64,000 nucleotides of DNA. It comes from Eupeodes corollae (lineage: Eukaryota > Arthropoda > Insecta > Diptera > Syrphidae). Made by a program: the position numbers and the translations under genes. Where the stretch lies: positions 138,734,153 to 138,798,152 of the forward strand of contig NC_079149.1 in assembly GCF_945859685.1 (NCBI RefSeq). The letters run 5' to 3'. Below, piece by piece: positions 59,641-64,000 of the stretch (its first letter is position 1; each line of letters opens with the position of its first letter). The notes beneath the pieces were generated by a model. It saw only the letters and a list, made by a program, of their open reading frames with translations. It made no database searches and was not told where the DNA came from.

Positions 59641-62600
59641 TCAAAACACTAAGCTGATTGGTTGGTCATATTCAGGTTATAATTATTCACTACTTCGGTC
59701 TACGTCTAATTTCACAAAAAGTCAAAACTTATGTTTAGTGTGTAAACCCTGTTTCAAAAGTAAGGAATTTTAGTAATGAAAAAATGTTGCTTGAAATATT
59801 AAATATGAATGATAATTATTAGAAAATGTGTAGCAATTTTTGGAAAAAGAGAATTGTAAATATCAGGCTTTCTGTAGAGCTACGCCAAATTTTCAGTTAT
59901 TATATTAGAATACCTTAAATGAACTTAACTCAAACCTAAACAGTTATTTGTCGGCCCGACAAGAATTGCGGCCAAGGAAGTACCTTGAATAAAGATTGAC
60001 GTCAATGTCGCCGTTGAAAAGGATGATGGATTATGAAAGATGTTGACTGATAGATTTTATTGTTGGTTTCAAAAAAATATAAATACTGAAATTTTGTATG
60101 AATGATATCAATCAAGTTTAGTTGTACTCATTAATAAATTACAGTAAAATAAAGACGTGGAAATGTACATACCCTTATTATTTTTGAGAGATGCATAAGA
60201 GGCAAAAGTCTTATTAGAAATAGCTTGATACATGATTTCTTGATTGTCATTTTTAAGATCGAACGTTAGCTCAGTTTCTCATTGAACTACCTCTTGGCTT
60301 TGGTGGGCATGTTCAAAAAATGAAAACAGCTTTAAGGTTATTGCATTCGCCGTTTTCAGCACACATTCCGTATGACATGGACTCGCACAACAAGAAGACA
60401 AACAATGGCAATGCTACAGAAGATTTATAACTTAATTATTCTGAACACTTAATGTCCTTAAAAAATTGTTACTTTCAGAGCAGAGCAACCTCTCTTTTCA
60501 TAGTCGTACCATCTCCGTAGTATTTTTATACCATTAAAGTCTCGAGCTCAATAAATTTTTTAACGAATGCAAATCTTCCTTCAATATTGAATATATTTCA
60601 CATGGAAATAAAAGGAGAAAAATTATATTTATCAGCTATTTGTTCAAGCTTTTCAGCTCATCGAATTGTTTTCGCTAATTTTCCATTTTCCATTTCCATT
60701 CTCTCAACCAAAAGCTCTGTGTCTCTGTGTTTTAAAATAACAACATTGACAAAAAAAAGTAAATTAATTAAAACGAATTTTACGTGACATGACTGTTAAC
60801 TATGTTGCTTGGAGGTTGTGAAGGTGGCCTTGCCGCTGCCATTCAATAGAAACGAAATTCAAAATAAAAGAAGGAACAACAATCTAATCTTACTCCACCG
60901 ATGCATATGCTTGCTTGTTTAAAATGTTTTGAGTCTTCTATAGATAGATGAATTTCCATTGTTTCTCGTCCAGCAGAAGCAGGAGCAGCACCAGGAATAC
61001 GAATCTCATTTAATTATACCATCGCTCTCTCCCATAAGAATTCTATGACTATGAGCATTTGAAGCAGCCCACCAAAATTGAGGGTTTGAAAAAAGGAAAA
61101 GAACACAAATAAAAAAACCAAAACAAAAACAAGGATATCCGACGAAAAATCTCGATTACTAGAACAATGGTCAAGGATCTCGTCACAGTGTATGTATATA
61201 GAATAGAGTCCATGCCTCCTACACACAGCGCAACGCTATAAGCAAATGCTTAAAGCCAGGATTTTCAACAGCAGTAGCAGAGGAAGTACGGGGAACACAT
61301 CATTGGAGGCTGCTACCAAACCGCGAAACAATTCCCTCTACTGTCCACATAACACCGCAATAACACCGGTCTGAGTGGAGCCACGACCAGTTCGTAGTAA
61401 AAGCATGTAATCCCCGCCCGCTACTACTCCTCTATCGCCTTCAACAACGCCAACGTTGCCGTTGAAACAAAATAGTTAGCTAGATTAAAATTTAACCAGA
61501 AAACCCCTTCATAACCCGCAATGCTGTATACCAACCAGAAGGACACGAGGGGCAACCAGGTTAAAGGGCATGGATATAGTGATACGTGGACGAGTGGGGC
61601 GGGGGGAAGCGAGCGACGACGGACGGCTATAAGAACATGGGTATCTAAGGCATACGCGACTTAGGCAAACTTTTAAATGGAAACTTATTCCAGTGATTTG
61701 CATAAAATTTAAGTGCAAATGTGAAGAGGAGTGCTACAGTTTTTACAATTTCCTTTCTCTGATGTCGTCCTTGGTTGACCCTATATTTTTCGTCGTCCAT
61801 TTTTGACTTTATGCAACGGTTTTATGTTTTTGAACATTTCGCTTCTCTGCTGCTTGTGTCGGACGTCGTTGGGTCCGCTATGTTGTGTTTCGGGACACTA
61901 TTGTGGTTTGTGTCTGTCGACTCGGCTCTGTATATCGCGGAGAGGGTTTTTAGTTTGCTTTTTTAGAATGGGTTTTATTTAAACTGAATTTTTTAAAACT
62001 CGTAACATTTGTGTGCCATGGTGTCCTAGCTCTATACTGCTATAGCCTCTGTGCTGTTATTGGGGTTTAAGTGTTATTTCTCACTCGTTTCGATCAACAA
62101 CGATGGCGTGGTGGTCGCGGGAATGTTAGCGTCGGCGGCGGCTAGAGCGGCGGTGGTGGTGACACGATATAGAAACGTTTGTTAAACGGGGAAAATAATA
62201 ATATTTAACACCTCCAAGCCTCACATTGGGATAAATTAGCAGGTTTCCCTGCCGTTTTGTGTCCTTTTTTAGAAAATGTAAATTGTTGGATGCATATTCA
62301 GAGGTTTTAATAGCTTTGGAGTCTTATCTATAGCCTTAACTATTAGAGATAATCGCAATTTAATTCGTTTTGTATTTTTGTGCGGAAATTTCCATCTCTT
62401 TCTCTTTTCATATTTTGGTTTTGCTTTTAGGACTCAATGAGTTTTCAGGTATACAAGAAAAGTTTTACTATAAGTTTTATGTGGAGGAGTTTTAGGATAT
62501 TTTAAAATCAAAAAGAGTTGCGCTTAACTAGTTTGTATGAGTCGAAAAGACTGAATTAAAGTAACACCACGATGCAGTAGGACTTTTGACAGGATATTTC

Positions 62601-64000
62601 ATTCGAAACCCGTTCAACAGTTTTTTGCCTTAAGCTAAATTTAAGTATCAGTCGTGAGTAAGTTGGAAGAATGAACTCCCGTACAAAGCTAGTTCTTCTA
62701 ATTCAAGGCCATCTCAAAATTTGTCTTCCCCTCGTTTATTCCGCTTTCCACTTCTAAGCGTACGATGGACTGAAACCGACCGTTTATTCTCTAGTATGCT
62801 GCTAGGGACAGGTAACGTAATCCCAGTCAATTACTTCAGTGTGAATCGGACAAATCTAAGGACGCAAATAATACTCTAAATGAACTACAAAAAATTGCTC
62901 GGAAAATTGGTCTATTTCATGGAAGAAAATGTTTAACTCGCCAACAGATTTCGTTCCAAAGGTGTAGCTAATGTAAAGAGGTGAAATTATTTCTGTAGAG
63001 ATATAGCTTAGGCCCTGCAACGAAATAATTTCAGAAGAGTGTCAAAGTGTTAATCGATCTAAAATACAAAATTAAAAAGAAGAAAACAGAGAAGAGAAGT
63101 GGAAATAACATCCACTACTGGTGGTGATTTCAGCAATTTAGCCATTTCCACAAAAACTAGGATCATTTAAGTCCTCATTTCCCTCGAAGAAAAGTAAAAT
63201 TTTACATTTTTTCAAATATGAAACAAACATTTGTGAGACGCACATTCACGATACATAAAATCGGATATATTAACAATTTTATTCTAATTGATAAATTCTA
63301 TCAAACGTCGAGCAGTTAACAGTTGATCCTTGAGGTGCGACTAGTTTCATTTCGCGGTGTTCAAGAATCTTAAAATATCATTAGAAATAACGACATTGAT
63401 TAATAAAATAATATAAGGCACACTTTCTCCATTTCAATTCACCTTTCTTCCATTTCTAAAAAAAAGGTTCTAATAATAATAACAGTATATTTTTGTCCTT
63501 TGCAAAAGTTTAAAACTACCAGCCCTTAAAAAAGAAAAACATTATTTTTAATTGTCATGCCAATGTCCTTATCCTCATTCTCTATAATCGATATCTTGAG
63601 TTTCTTCTTTGAGAGCGATACGATGATGGGGGAGATTGAAATGACAGATCAAAACAGTGGTGGTGACATTGTCATTAAACGGGACCTTTTGCCGGAAGTG
63701 ACTTGATTAACGAGAGTAATTTTCATAAAACGAACTAACCAAACGGAAATTAACAAAGAATTCAAAGAAGTAGTCTCAAAATATGATACCGTGTCGCCAA
63801 GGCCGCTGCTGCCACCCTTAAAAAAAGAAAAACTTATTATCCTGTTAAGCTAATTTCGTTATGACCTTGTATAGGGCAAATGTCGCTCGTTTTGTGTTTT
63901 TTGAAGAGATTCTTCTCTGCTATCGCGTTGGTTGTTCTCGTTCGTATATCCTTGGCACGGTGTGGTGGTTCTTCTTCTTCTAGATCTCGGTATAATTACC
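59641..64000. other. non-coding stretch, no recognised gene
   Basis: No frame with a known domain. 61430-62170 is less AT-rich, with GGCGGC-type patches near 62130, which might belong to the 5' region of a gene lying beyond the window. The sequence gives no direct support for that. Confidence 0.4.

Noticed and set aside
61775..61966. Small hydrophobic plus-strand protein of 63 residues
   Set aside because: Hydrophobic frames arise easily from T-rich DNA; no conservation or neighbouring exon could be shown.
1..64000. CRISPR arrays, operons or bacterial-type systems
   Set aside because: The sequence is eukaryotic throughout; the tandem repeats seen are diverged and lack a repeat-spacer layout.

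Overview
The window is animal nuclear DNA, most likely from a brachyceran fly. It is AT-rich, with GT-AG introns, one long intron-rich gene and a dense layer of decayed transposable elements of types common in Diptera. Because almost every open frame is broken or short, I read it by splice sites and family motifs. All family assignments come from sequence recognition; no database was searched.

The only host gene I can support is on the minus strand, coding from about 40160 down to 15302. Ten exons join in frame through consensus splice sites and give a 962-residue protein of the TMTC family (transmembrane and TPR-repeat O-mannosyltransferases of the endoplasmic reticulum), closest to TMTC2. 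Exon coordinates (minus strand): 40156-40160, 37410-37496, 26452-27004, 25123-26359, 24896-25010, 16650-16735, 16090-16475, 15790-15874, 15548-15705 and 15302-15478. The total is 2889 nt, exactly 963 codons including the stop. The protein has an N-terminal membrane part with a YDD motif, an unusually long Ser/Thr/Cys-rich loop of about 195 residues, and a C-terminal TPR array.

Region by region. 1-15301 lies downstream of the gene. It holds a 5'-truncated LINE with a 13-bp target-site duplication (2495-4197), a Tc1/mariner fossil, two MITE-like elements, several SINE pieces and an RTE-like LINE (11581-12811). Introns 5, 2 and 1 of the gene (8.2, 10.4 and 2.7 kb) hold a CR1-like LINE (17705-19860), a SINE nested in a SINE (24181-24800), a second copy of one MITE, a LINE fossil (29530-30985), a tandem repeat of about 180 bp (33470-34210) and a jockey-like LINE (38075-39593). 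40225-64000 lies upstream of the gene. I recognise no coding gene there, only a full-length SINE with a duplication (45056-45363), a mariner fragment, another LINE fossil (53230-54190) and a diverged tandem array (58260-59640).

The most notable structures are: a tRNA-derived SINE family with at least nine pieces here, whose 3' end matches that of the RTE-like LINE at 11581 and so suggests that LINE type mobilises it; a dated nested insertion of one SINE copy inside another; a MITE family with two copies and terminal inverted repeats of about 40 bp; two diverged tandem arrays; and an expanded loop in the TMTC protein with a compact Cys/His motif. No operon, CRISPR array or other prokaryotic system is present.
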